From positions 1-64,000 of the forward strand of contig CALRQP020000001.1 of NCBI GenBank assembly GCA_943370355.1: 64,000 nucleotides of DNA, given 5' to 3'. Shown here piece by piece: positions 49,882 to 58,236 of this stretch. Made by a program: the position numbers and the translations under genes. The notes beneath the pieces are model-generated. The model saw only the letters and a program-made list of their open reading frames with translations. It was not told the origin of the DNA and did no database searches. The stretch comes from JADCGM01 sp943370355 (GTDB lineage: Bacteria; Pseudomonadota; Alphaproteobacteria; Sphingomonadales; Sphingomonadaceae). The number at the start of each line of letters is the position of its first letter. The first letter of the stretch is position 1.

Positions 49882-51513
49882 ATGACGGGCAAGCGGGCGG
49901 TGATCATCGGGGCAGGACCCGCAGGATTGACCGCGGCGTGGGAGCTTTTACGCACCACTGACATCCAGCCGGTCGTCATCGAGGCCTCGAGCGAAATCGG
50001 CGGCATTTCGCGCACCGTCAATTTCGGCGGCAACCGCATCGACATCGGCGGGCACCGCTTCTTCTCGAAGAGCGACACGGTGATGAAATGGTGGCTCGAC
50101 GTGCTGCCATTGGAAGCGCTGAAGGCCGGTGACGAATCAATGCTCGACGGGCTCGACGCGCGCATCTCCGCCGACAGCCCCGACGAGACCGACGAGATCA
50201 TGCTGGTGCGCAGCCGCACCTCGCGCATCCTGTTCGGCGGCAAGCTGTTCAAATATCCGCTGTCGCTGTCGCCTGACACGATTTTCAAGCTCGGGCTGTG
50301 GAAGACCTTCATTTTCGGGCTCAGCTACCTCAAGGCACGGGTCCGCCCGATCAAGCCTGAGAAGAGCCTCGAAGACTATATCGTCAATCATTTCGGCCGC
50401 GCGCTGTTTGGGCAATTCTTCAAGGAATATACCGAGAAGGTGTGGGGCGCGCCGTGCAGCGAGATTTCCGCCGAATGGGGCGCACAGCGAATCAAGGGCC
50501 TGTCGATCACCAAGGTGCTCGTGCATGCCGCCAAGGGTCTGCTGCCGCGCCGCAAATCGCTCGCCCAGTCGGATGTCGAGACCAGCCTGATCGAGCGCTT
50601 TCTCTATCCGAAATATGGCCCCGGCCATCTGTGGGAGTGCGTCGCGAAGCGGATAGAGGCGAAGGGCGGCGCTGTACTCATGCAGCGCGAGGCCGTCGGC
50701 ATCGAACATGAAAATGGCCGCGCCGTCGCCGTGATGGTGCGCGACCGGCTGACCGGCAAGGTCGAACGCTTCCCCGCCGACGCGGTGATCTCGACGATGC
50801 CCGTCAAGCATCTGGTCAGCGCGATGACACCGGCCGCACCGGCCGAGGTCAAGGAGGTCGCCGACGGCCTCGTCTACCGCGACTTCATGACCGCGGGCCT
50901 GCTCATCGACCGCATCGAGCTCAACGGCGGCGCACTCGCCCACGAACTGGCTGCCAAGGTACCCGACAACTGGATCTACATCCAGGAACCCGGCGTGAAC
51001 GTCGGCCGGCTCCAGATTTTCAACAATTGGAGCCCCTATATGGTCGCCGATCCGGGCAAGATCCTCATCGGCCTCGAATATTTCGTCAACGAAGGCGACG
51101 AGATCTGGTCGCTCGCCGACGAGAAGTTCCTCGACCTCGCCGTCGCCGAGATGGCGAAGCTCGGCATCGTCCGGCCCGAGGCGGTCGCCGACCGCTATGT
51201 CGTGCGCTGCCCCAAGGCCTATCCCGCCTATCTCGGCAGCTACGACCGGTTCGACACGATCCGCAGCTATACCGACAGCTTCGCGAACCTGTTCCTCGTC
51301 GGGCGCAACGGCATGCACCGCTACAACAATCAGGATCATTCGATGCTGAGCGCGCTCGCGGCCGTCGATGCGATCCGCGAGGAGTCGGCGGCCAAGGCAC
51401 CGATCTGGGACATCAACACCGAGCAGGATTATCACGAGGCGAAGGCAAAGCTCGCCGTTCCGGCCCAGCAGCCGGCGGCAGCGCCCGAGCCGCGCTATGC
51501 TCGCGCCGCCTGA
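49882..51513 (+). CDS. NAD(P)/FAD-dependent oxidoreductase (UDP-galactopyranose mutase/amine oxidase-like)
   Basis: A 543-residue flavoprotein. The Rossmann motif VIIGAGPAGLTAAWEL (7-22) and the following VVIEASSEIGGISRTV fix the FAD site; the C-terminal LFLVGRNGMHRYNNQDHSML is the second FAD contact. It resembles protoporphyrinogen oxidase and UDP-galactopyranose mutase-type proteins found in polysaccharide clusters. It sits directly before a membrane protein and a GtrA gene with 7 and -1 base spacings, so it probably modifies a sugar or lipid-linked intermediate for export. The exact reaction is not known. Confidence 0.85.
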   Translation: MTGKRAVIIGAGPAGLTAAWELLRTTDIQPVVIEASSEIGGISRTVNFGGNRIDIGGHRFFSKSDTVMKWWLDVLPLEALKAGDESMLDGLDARISADSPDETDEIMLVRSRTSRILFGGKLFKYPLSLSPDTIFKLGLWKTFIFGLSYLKARVRPIKPEKSLEDYIVNHFGRALFGQFFKEYTEKVWGAPCSEISAEWGAQRIKGLSITKVLVHAAKGLLPRRKSLAQSDVETSLIERFLYPKYGPGHLWECVAKRIEAKGGAVLMQREAVGIEHENGRAVAVMVRDRLTGKVERFPADAVISTMPVKHLVSAMTPAAPAEVKEVADGLVYRDFMTAGLLIDRIELNGGALAHELAAKVPDNWIYIQEPGVNVGRLQIFNNWSPYMVADPGKILIGLEYFVNEGDEIWSLADEKFLDLAVAEMAKLGIVRPEAVADRYVVRCPKAYPAYLGSYDRFDTIRSYTDSFANLFLVGRNGMHRYNNQDHSMLSALAAVDAIREESAAKAPIWDINTEQDYHEAKAKLAVPAQQPAAAPEPRYARAA

Positions 51514-51520
51514 GCGGGTC

Positions 51521-53398
51521 ATGACCGCCTCGCGGCTGCGCGAGCGCCGGCTGTTGCAGGTCGGCGGCGCACTGCTGGCGGTCAGCCTGTTCATCCTGAC
51601 GCGGCCCTATGGCGGCATCTGGCACGACGCGCGGCTCTATACCTTCCTCGCGCTGTTCCGGAACGATCCGAGCCTCGGCAGCGACCTGTTCGTGCGCTTC
51701 GGTTCGCAGGACAGTTTCACGATCTTCTCACCAATCTATGCGGCAGCGATCCGCACCTTCGGCCTCGATCATGCGGCGATCCTGCTGCTCGTGGCGGGGC
51801 AGGCGCTGTGGCTCAGCGGTGCGTGGCGGTTCATCCGCAACCGCCTGCTGCACGGCGCGCCGGCGCTTGCCGCGCTCTGTCTCAGCATCGGCGCGACTTC
51901 GGTCTACGGCAGCTTCGACGTCTTTCATTTTGCCGAGCCGTTCCTGACGCCGCGCCTGTTCGCCGAAGCGCTGGCCCTGCACGCACTGGCCAGCCTCGGC
52001 GGCGGCCGCCGGCCGATGACGGCAGTGCTGCTGTTCGGGCTCGCGGCGGCGCTGCACCCGATCATGGCGCTGCCCGGCGTCGGCGTCGCCGTACTCGCAG
52101 CCATCGCCGAGCAGCCGCGCCGGGCGTGGTGGCTGCTCCCGCCCGTCGCGCTGTTGCCGTTGCTCGCTTTCGCAGGCATCGCGCCGTTCGACCGGTTGCT
52201 GGAGATCATCGACCCCGTCCGCCGAGCCGCCGTCATCGGCCGCGCGACCGATCTGTTTCCGTCGCAGTGGCAGCCCGCCGATTGGGCCAATCTCCTGTCG
52301 GCGCTCGCCGTAGTCGGTGGCGCTACCGTCGCGGCCGGGGGCGCACGCCGCCGCCTGCTCGGCGCGGCGTGCGTGGTCGCAGCGGGCGGTGTGGCCGCGA
52401 CCTGGCTGTTCGCTGACCGGCTCGGCAGTCTGCTGTTCCTGCAGGCGCAGCTGTGGCGCTGCGCCTGGCTGTTGCAACTGCTGGTCGGCCCCGCACTGGT
52501 GCTGCTGGCGCTGCGCTTCCGATATCGCGGGCCGGGCCTAGCCCCGGTGTGCGCCATGGCGATGGCGCTCGTCGCGCCGTGGAGCCTTGGCGCGCTGCTG
52601 CTCGTGCTGGCGGGTGCTGGCGCGGCCATCCTGGATCTTGCGAGGCGTCCGCTGCCTTTGCCTCGCTCGGCATGGCAGGGGCTGGCGGCTTTATCGATCC
52701 TGAGCCTGATCGCAGCGTCCACCGGCCACGACCCCTTCGTCGCCCTTGGGCTCGATCCGCTCGGCTACACCAAGACGGCCCGGCCCGATGTCTGGCACGT
52801 CCTGATCGGCGCGGCCAGCGCGGCGCTTGCAATCGCTGCCCCAAGGCGGCCCGCGCTCGGCCTCGCCGTCGCTGTGCTGCTGCTGTTGATCTCCGTCCAG
52901 CTTTGGGACGTCCGGACCGCCTGGGGCCGTTATCTGACGAGCGCGCCGCAAAACTTGCCGCAGTTCCGGCCCGGCAGCCAGATTCTCTGGGGCGACGACC
53001 CCGGCCCGGCCTGGTTCCTGCTTGGCACGCCAAGCTATGTGACGCTCATGCAGGGCGCGGGCCTCGTATTCTCGCGTCCGATGGCGCTCGACTACTGGCG
53101 GCGCGTCGATCATACGCAGGGCCTTATCGAAGGCTCGCGCACCGTCTTCCTTGGCGGCCGCCGCCCCTGTTCTGACTTCGAGCGACCGGTCACGCCCGAT
53201 CGGCTTGCCGCGATCTGCCGGATCGGCGGTCCCGATACGGTCATCCTGCCGCAACGCGTGGCAGGCGTCGCGATGACAAGCTTCAGCACGCCTGCCGAGC
53301 GCCCAGTCGCCTGCCTGCGCAACGGCACCGACTCGCACGCCGCCGCACAACGCTTCTTCGTCTATGACTGCGCCCGCGTGCGCACGGAGGTTCGCTGA
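51521..53398 (+). CDS. Polytopic membrane protein, possible lipid-linked glycosyltransferase-like
   Basis: A 625-residue protein with about 11-13 hydrophobic segments and a C-terminal soluble domain of about 160 residues. The ATG at 51521 is seven bases after the previous stop; an earlier in-frame reading is an Arg-rich shadow. No named family was recognised. The first loop GGIWHDARLYTFLALF, with an Asp early after helix 1, recalls GT-C glycosyltransferases, but that is only a resemblance. Position between an FAD oxidoreductase and GtrA suggests a role in lipid-linked sugar transfer. Confidence 0.72.
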   Translation: MTASRLRERRLLQVGGALLAVSLFILTRPYGGIWHDARLYTFLALFRNDPSLGSDLFVRFGSQDSFTIFSPIYAAAIRTFGLDHAAILLLVAGQALWLSGAWRFIRNRLLHGAPALAALCLSIGATSVYGSFDVFHFAEPFLTPRLFAEALALHALASLGGGRRPMTAVLLFGLAAALHPIMALPGVGVAVLAAIAEQPRRAWWLLPPVALLPLLAFAGIAPFDRLLEIIDPVRRAAVIGRATDLFPSQWQPADWANLLSALAVVGGATVAAGGARRRLLGAACVVAAGGVAATWLFADRLGSLLFLQAQLWRCAWLLQLLVGPALVLLALRFRYRGPGLAPVCAMAMALVAPWSLGALLLVLAGAGAAILDLARRPLPLPRSAWQGLAALSILSLIAASTGHDPFVALGLDPLGYTKTARPDVWHVLIGAASAALAIAAPRRPALGLAVAVLLLLISVQLWDVRTAWGRYLTSAPQNLPQFRPGSQILWGDDPGPAWFLLGTPSYVTLMQGAGLVFSRPMALDYWRRVDHTQGLIEGSRTVFLGGRRPCSDFERPVTPDRLAAICRIGGPDTVILPQRVAGVAMTSFSTPAERPVACLRNGTDSHAAAQRFFVYDCARVRTEVR

Positions 53399-53808
53399 TG
53401 TTCGCCGCCATGATCCGCTACGGCTTCGTCAGCGTCGCCGCGCTCGCTGTCGATGTGGGGATATTGCGCGTCCTGACCGAAGTCGCCGGGCTCCATTATA
53501 TGATCGGCGCCTCGGCCGGGTTCGGCTGCGGCCTGATCGTCAACTACGCCCTGTCCCGCAAAACGGTTTTTGGAGCGGCGGGGCCGATGCAGGCGCGGGA
53601 ATTCCTGATGTTTGCGGGCGTCGGCGCGCTGACGCTGGTCCTCACCCTCGGCATCATGTCGCTGCTCGTCGAGACCTTTGGCGTGAATTACCTCGTCGCC
53701 AAGGCTGCCGCGGTCGGCCTGTCCTTCGTCTCGAACTTCGCGCTGCGCCGCCGTTTCGTCTTCGGTCAGAGCGCGAAGGCGCTGCGAATTCCGTCGATGA
53801 CGAACTGA
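53398..53808 (+). CDS. GtrA family membrane protein
   Basis: A 136-residue protein with four hydrophobic segments, of the GtrA family thought to flip undecaprenyl-linked sugars across the inner membrane. Conserved blocks RYGFVSVAALAVDVGIL, GLIVNYALSRKTVF and GLSFVSNFALRRRFVF are clear. The ATG overlaps the previous stop by one base (TGATG). The 3' end overlaps the convergent marC gene by 43 bases. Confidence 0.9.
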   Translation: MFAAMIRYGFVSVAALAVDVGILRVLTEVAGLHYMIGASAGFGCGLIVNYALSRKTVFGAAGPMQAREFLMFAGVGALTLVLTLGIMSLLVETFGVNYLVAKAAAVGLSFVSNFALRRRFVFGQSAKALRIPSMTN

Positions 53809-54401
53809 GCCGCCAGTGCAGCAAGGATCACCCCGAGAAGGCGCGTGACCATCGCCTCGGTCTTGCGCCCGATCAGCCGCATCAGCGGCGCGGCGAGCAG
53901 CAGCGACACCAGGGTCAGGATCAGGTTGGCCGCGAGCGCGCCGCCAAGCACTGCCGTCTCGATCCAGCCGTGGCTCCGCGAGGTCAGTAGCATCACCGCG
54001 GCGATCGACCCCGGCCCGGCGATCATCGGGATCGCCATCGGGAACACCGAGATATCCTCCGCCTCCAGACCCGCCTCGGCACCCTTGGCGACTTCTTCGG
54101 CCCGTGATTCCCGTCGCTCGGTCCGCTTCTCGAACACCATGTCGATGGCGATCAGGAACACCATGATGCCGCCTGCAATGCGAAACGCGTCGAGACTGAC
54201 ACCGAGCGCATGGAGCAGCGCCTCGCCGAGCAGCGCGAAGAACAGCAGGATTCCCCCTGCCAATGCTGTCGAACGCCACGCCATCGCGCGCCGGTGCCGC
54301 AAACTGGTGCCGTTGGTGAGGCTCGCGAAAATCGGCGCAACGCCCGGCGGGTCGATGACGACGAACAGCGTGACAAAGGCGGAGATGAACAGCGTGAGCA
54401 T
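53766..54401 (-). CDS. MarC family integral membrane protein
   Basis: A 211-residue protein with six hydrophobic segments and the family blocks VIDPPGVAPIF (about 16-26), IAGGIMVFLIAIDMVF and FPMAIPMIAGPGSIAAVMLL. The function of MarC proteins is unresolved despite the name. It is convergent with gtrA, and its last 43 bases are coding on both strands. Confidence 0.9.
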   Translation of the reverse strand: MLTLFISAFVTLFVVIDPPGVAPIFASLTNGTSLRHRRAMAWRSTALAGGILLFFALLGEALLHALGVSLDAFRIAGGIMVFLIAIDMVFEKRTERRESRAEEVAKGAEAGLEAEDISVFPMAIPMIAGPGSIAAVMLLTSRSHGWIETAVLGGALAANLILTLVSLLLAAPLMRLIGRKTEAMVTRLLGVILAALAAQFVIDGIRSAFAL

Positions 54402-54452
54402 CGTCCGACCCTACGCGACGCTGCGGGGACGTGCCAGCGCGCTGCTACAGGA

Positions 54453-54490
54453 TTGACGGCAAATTTAACCCGATATAATGATGATATCAT
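54453..54490 (+). promoter_or_regulatory. Promoter and palindromic operator of the SPFH/RHH operon
   Basis: TTGACG (54453-54458) and TATAAT (54474-54479) with a 15-base spacer form a housekeeping-like promoter. They are followed by the perfect 10-bp palindrome ATGATATCAT (54481-54490). The palindrome lies just downstream of the -10, a place where a bound repressor would block transcription. The ribbon-helix-helix protein encoded second in the operon is a natural candidate. Confidence 0.6.
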
Positions 54491-54506
54491 ATTTACGGAG
54501 GATGCC

Positions 54507-55412
54507 ATGATCGATTCCCCTTCGCCGAACAGCCTCAACGCCAGCCAGGAGCGGCCTGCCGCCTCGGCCAGCGGCTATCTAATGTTGCTGGTGCTTGTCG
54601 CCGCCATCCTCCTGCTGCCGGTCGGCCTCTTGATGTTGGCAGCAAGCGATGGCGCGCTTGCGCCGGTGATGTTGCTGATCGCAAGCGCCCTCGCGATCCC
54701 GATCGTCGCGCCAGGCTTCTACATGCTGCAACCCAATCAGGCGGCAGCAATCACATTGTTCGGCAGCTATCGCGGCACCGACCGCACGACGGGCCTGCGC
54801 TGGGTCTGGCCGTGGATGGTCCGCCGCAAGATTTCGGCGCGCGCCAACAATCTGATCAGCGAGCGCATCAAGGTCAACGATCTGCGCGGCAACCCGATCG
54901 AGATGGCCGCACAGGTCGTCTGGCGCGTCACCGACACCGCGCAGGCACTGTTCGATGTCGACGACTATCGCGCCTTCGTGGTCGTCCAGATCGAGGCGGC
55001 AGTGCGGACGATCGGCTCACGCTATCCTTATGACGACTTCGAGCATCAGGAGGTCACGTTGCGCGGCAATCATGACGAGGTCGGTGAACAGCTGCGTGCC
55101 GAGCTCATGGAACGGCTCGCCGTCGCTGGCATTACCGTCGACGAATGCGGTTTCACCCACCTCGCCTATGCGCAGGAGATCGCCGGCGCGATGCTGCGGC
55201 GGCAGCAGGCGGAGGCCGTCGTCGCGGCGCGCAAGACGCTCGTCGAGGGCGCGGTCGGCATGGTCGAAATGGCGCTCGACATGCTGTCGGCGAAGAATGT
55301 CGTCGAACTCGACGACGAACGCCGCGCCGCGATGGTTTCGAACCTCATGGTCGTGCTGTGCGGGGAGCGCGACACCCAGCCCGTGGTCAACACCGGATCG
55401 CTCTACCAATAG
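54507..55412 (+). CDS. SPFH/band-7 domain membrane protein
   Basis: A 301-residue SPFH (stomatin/prohibitin/flotillin-like) protein. Two hydrophobic segments (about 22-45 and 51-72) anchor it, then the SPFH domain (about 80-260: LQPNQAAAITLFGSYRGTDRTTGLRW, MAAQVVWRVTDTAQALFDVDDY) and a helical tail follow. The ATG at 54507 has a GGAGG site 5 bases upstream. The next gene, an Arc-like DNA-binding protein, starts one base after the stop. The family organises membrane microdomains or proteases; the role here is unknown. Confidence 0.88.
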   Translation: MIDSPSPNSLNASQERPAASASGYLMLLVLVAAILLLPVGLLMLAASDGALAPVMLLIASALAIPIVAPGFYMLQPNQAAAITLFGSYRGTDRTTGLRWVWPWMVRRKISARANNLISERIKVNDLRGNPIEMAAQVVWRVTDTAQALFDVDDYRAFVVVQIEAAVRTIGSRYPYDDFEHQEVTLRGNHDEVGEQLRAELMERLAVAGITVDECGFTHLAYAQEIAGAMLRRQQAEAVVAARKTLVEGAVGMVEMALDMLSAKNVVELDDERRAAMVSNLMVVLCGERDTQPVVNTGSLYQ

Positions 55413-55413
55413 C

Positions 55414-55620
55414 ATGTCCGTCGCCCGCAAAGCCTTTCCGCTCCGCCTCGACCCGGCGCTTCACGCGGCGATCGAGCGGATGGCGGCGGCCGAGCTGCGG
55501 AGCGTCAACGCCGAAATCGAATGCCTGCTGCGCGAGGCCTTCGCGCGGCGCGGTATCAAGGTCGCACATTCCAAGGGCCCGAAGCGTGGGCGCCCGCCAA
55601 ATCGCGATGACAGTGCTTAG
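55414..55620 (+). CDS. Arc-type ribbon-helix-helix DNA-binding protein
   Basis: A 68-residue protein with an Arc/MetJ-like RHH fold: AFPLRLDPALHAAIERMAAAELRSVNAEIECLLREAF, a beta strand then two helices, with a basic Lys/Arg tail (KGPKRGRPPNR). It starts one base after the SPFH stop, so the two are one operon. It may be an autorepressor or an antitoxin-like protein, but no toxin gene is present. Its own candidate operator is the palindrome at 54481-54490. Confidence 0.8.
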   Translation: MSVARKAFPLRLDPALHAAIERMAAAELRSVNAEIECLLREAFARRGIKVAHSKGPKRGRPPNRDDSA

Positions 55621-56498
55621 AGGTCGGGCGCTGCCAGCCCGGCGCGCGCGTGCGCTGCCACCAGCGTGTTGCGCAGCAGGACCGCGATCGTCATCGGGCC
55701 GACGCCGCCCGGCACGGGGGTAATGCAGCCCGCCACTTCGGCGGCTTCGGCGAAGGCGACATCGCCGATCAGGCGGGTCTTCTCGCCATTCGGAACCCGG
55801 TTGATACCGACGTCGATGACGGCAGCGCCGTGCTTCAACCAGCTGCCCTTGATCATCTCGGGCCGGCCGACCGCCGCGACGACAATATCGGCTCGGCGCA
55901 CCACGTCGGACAGGGCCTTGGTGCGCGAATGCGCGACCGTCACCGTGCAATTTTCGGCGAGCAACAGCTGCGCCATTGGCTTGCCGACCAAGTTGGACCG
56001 CCCCACGACGACCGCATCGAGACCTGACAGGTCGCCCAATGCGTCCTTCAGCAGCATGAGGCAGCCGAGCGGGGTGCAGGGCACAAGCCCGGCGCGCCCC
56101 GCGACAAGACGGCCAACGCTCATCGGGTGAAGGCCGTCGACATCCTTCGCCGGATCGATCGTCTCGATGACGGCGATCTCGCGGATATGTGCGGGCGCGG
56201 GGAGCTGGACGAGAATACCGTCGACCCGGTCGTCCGCATTGAGTTGACGGACCAATGTCAGAAGGTCGGCCTCGCTGGTTTCAGCGGGAAGACGGTGCTC
56301 GAACGACTCCATGCCCGCAGCGACGGTCGCGAGGCCCTTGTTGCGCACATAGACCTGACTGGCCGGATCTTCGCCGACCAGCACAACGGCGAGGCCCGGC
56401 TTGCGCCCGGCTGCTTCCACGAATGCCGGCACGGCGGCAGCAACGCGTCCCCGCAGCCCTTCGGCGAAGCTTTTTCCGTCGATGATCTGTGCCGTCAT
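55617..56498 (-). CDS. folD: Bifunctional methylenetetrahydrofolate dehydrogenase/cyclohydrolase
   Basis: FolD interconverts 5,10-methylene- and 10-formyl-tetrahydrofolate using NADP. The ATG at 56498 (MTAQIIDGK) gives 293 residues. Visible signatures are GEDPASQVYVRNKG with the catalytic Lys region, GILVQLPAP, PLGCL and GRSNLVGKPMAQLLL, and the closing TPVPGGVGPMT. Its start overlaps the stop of the DUF167 gene by four bases. An earlier in-frame start would lie inside that gene. Its stop overlaps the RHH stop region by four bases (convergent). Confidence 0.96.
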   Translation of the reverse strand: MTAQIIDGKSFAEGLRGRVAAAVPAFVEAAGRKPGLAVVLVGEDPASQVYVRNKGLATVAAGMESFEHRLPAETSEADLLTLVRQLNADDRVDGILVQLPAPAHIREIAVIETIDPAKDVDGLHPMSVGRLVAGRAGLVPCTPLGCLMLLKDALGDLSGLDAVVVGRSNLVGKPMAQLLLAENCTVTVAHSRTKALSDVVRRADIVVAAVGRPEMIKGSWLKHGAAVIDVGINRVPNGEKTRLIGDVAFAEAAEVAGCITPVPGGVGPMTIAVLLRNTLVAAHARAGLAAPDL

Positions 56499-56812
56499 GC
56501 GCTGTCCTTCGTCAGACGTTCGAGGCACGCCGCCAGTGTGGCGGCGTCCCCCTCGATCCGCAGACGCTTTACGCGCGACGTGGGGCCTGACGCCAGAGTC
56601 ACATCACGCTTGGGAACGCCCGCCGCGTCCGCAACCAAGGCGAGAACCGCCGTATTCGCCGCCCCGTCCGCAGGGGGCACGCTGACCCGCACGGCAAGCA
56701 GGTCGCGCCCGTTCGCGTCGGTAACCAGTCCGTCGATGCGGTCCCGCCCGCCTTTCGGCGTGACGCGAACGCTCAGCAGCAGGCCGCCCGCGACGGGCGT
56801 CCACGCCGGCAT
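56495..56812 (-). CDS. DUF167 family protein (UPF0235)
   Basis: A 105-residue DUF167/YggU-like protein of unknown function. The blocks LSVRVTPKGGRDRIDG, AVRVSVPPADGAANTAVLALVADAAGVPK and LASGPTSRVKRLRI are typical. It lies between yggT and folD with overlaps of one and four bases, so the three form one operon. The yggT-yggU neighbourhood is a common bacterial pairing. Confidence 0.9.
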   Translation of the reverse strand: MPAWTPVAGGLLLSVRVTPKGGRDRIDGLVTDANGRDLLAVRVSVPPADGAANTAVLALVADAAGVPKRDVTLASGPTSRVKRLRIEGDAATLAACLERLTKDSA

Positions 56813-57117
56813 CAGTTGAGCAGCAGGTCGCTCCCGACGCCGCTCAGCAGCATCTGCGCGCCCTTGAACGCGATAAACAGCACCAGCGGTGACAGGTCGA
56901 TGCCGCCGAGATCAGGCATGATACGCCGGATCGGCCGCAGCATCGGGTCGAACAGCCGGTCGAGTCCGCGCACCAAGCCGCGCACGAACTCATTATGCGT
57001 GTTGATGACGTTGAAGGCGATCAGCCAAGAGATGATCGCATAGGCGATAAGCAGCCAGATGCCGACCTGCAGGATCAGGATCAGGATGCCGATCAACGCG
57101 CCCAACGTACCGCTCAT
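56812..57117 (-). CDS. YggT family membrane protein
   Basis: A 101-residue protein with two hydrophobic segments (about 6-35 and 78-98) and the YggT signature RGLDRLFDPMLRPIRRIMPDLGGIDLSPLVLF between them. Members are linked to osmotic response and division site organisation in some bacteria; here the function is unknown. It is the first gene of the yggT-DUF167-folD operon. Confidence 0.9.
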   Translation of the reverse strand: MSGTLGALIGILILILQVGIWLLIAYAIISWLIAFNVINTHNEFVRGLVRGLDRLFDPMLRPIRRIMPDLGGIDLSPLVLFIAFKGAQMLLSGVGSDLLLN

Positions 57118-57180
57118 GCCACTCTCCCGCCGAATGGCTGCGATCTAGGGCGTCCATGCCGCTGCTGCAATGGTCGCCCC

Positions 57181-57221
57181 AAAAGCAAACGGCCGCCACT
57201 CCCTGTCAGGAGCGGCAGCCG
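57181..57221 (-). terminator. Likely terminator of the cold-shock gene
   Basis: A GC-rich imperfect hairpin (57190-57221) whose minus-strand transcript ends in a T-rich run (complement of 57181-57189). It lies 19 bases beyond the stop of the cold-shock gene, in the right orientation for it. Confidence 0.6.
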
Positions 57222-57239
57222 CCTGATTGTTCGATGGAC

Positions 57240-58037
57240 TTAAAGCGCCTGGAGGCTCGTTGCCGCCATCTTGCCGCGGCGATCCTGCTCGAGCTCGAAG
57301 CTCACACGCTGACCGTCGCCGAGATCGCGCATGCCCGAGCGTTCGACCGCCGAGATGTGCACGAACGCGTCAGGCTGGCCGTCATCGCGCTGGATGAAGC
57401 CGAAGCCCTTCTGGCCGTTGAAGAATTTGACGGTGCCCTCGTAACGGGTGCCATCCGAGGGAACCCGGTCGCCACGGTCGCCGCCAAAACCGCCGCCAGC
57501 TGCGCGCGGCGGGCGATCCTCGAAGCTGCGCTCGGGGCGCGCACGCGGTTCGACGATCTCGCCTTCAATGACCAGATCGGTCGCCGAAATGCGGCCGTTG
57601 CGGTCGGTCAGCGTGAAGGCCAGCTTCTGGCCCTCGCCGAGTTCGCGCAGGCCGATCTGCTCGACCGCCGAAATATGCACGAACACATCTTCGCCGCCAT
57701 CGTCGCGCACGACAAAGCCGAAACCCTTCGCGGCATTGAAGAATTTCACGGTACCGGTCGCCGTGCCGACCGCGATGCCCGGCGAGAAGCCGCCGCCGCC
57801 AGCGCGCGGTGCGCCGCCGAAGCCGCCGCCGCCACCGCCGAAGCGCGGAGCGCCGCCGCCGAAGCGATCGCCACCACCGCCGCCGCCGCCGAAGCGATCA
57901 CCGCCGCCGAAGCCGCCGCGTCCGCCGCCGCGCGGCTCGAAGGGATCAAAACCGCCGCGATCTGAGTCAAATCCGCGCTCGCGCTTGTCGAAGCCGCCGC
58001 CCCTGCGGGATCCGCGCCCGCCTTTGTCGAAGGTCAT
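57240..58037 (-). CDS. Double cold-shock domain protein with Gly/Arg-rich N-terminus
   Basis: A 265-residue RNA-binding protein with two cold-shock domains (about 90-155 and 198-262), each with the RNP1-like KGFGFVVRDD or KGFGFIQRDD and the RNP2-like VFVHIS motif. The first 85 residues are a disordered Gly-rich tail with repeated RGG and FGGG elements (GGDRFGGG, GGGGFGG). The product likely binds single-stranded nucleic acid, and the tail could drive clustering. The 5' leader is AT-richer than the surroundings, as in many cold-shock mRNAs. Confidence 0.92.
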   Translation of the reverse strand: MTFDKGGRGSRRGGGFDKRERGFDSDRGGFDPFEPRGGGRGGFGGGDRFGGGGGGGDRFGGGAPRFGGGGGGFGGAPRAGGGGFSPGIAVGTATGTVKFFNAAKGFGFVVRDDGGEDVFVHISAVEQIGLRELGEGQKLAFTLTDRNGRISATDLVIEGEIVEPRARPERSFEDRPPRAAGGGFGGDRGDRVPSDGTRYEGTVKFFNGQKGFGFIQRDDGQPDAFVHISAVERSGMRDLGDGQRVSFELEQDRRGKMAATSLQAL

Positions 58038-58236
58038 TGTAAAAAAAGTCTTTCGTATCTCTTGTCAGTAACGACGGCCCGTTCCGCCGCCGTCCGGCAT
58101 CAACGCCCGTGGCCAGCAAAAGGCTGGTCCAGCAAAGGGCAATAGCGGAAAATCTGATTCGGTGCGAGAGACTTATCCCCAAGCCCGGGAACGGCACCCG
58201 CCGGGCTGGCGTTTCGGCAACAGTGAGGTCTGGGGC

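Noticed and set aside
55414..55620. RHH gene as antitoxin of a classical toxin-antitoxin pair
   Set aside because: No toxin-like small ORF is adjacent; the partner is an SPFH membrane protein, so a classical system is not supported.
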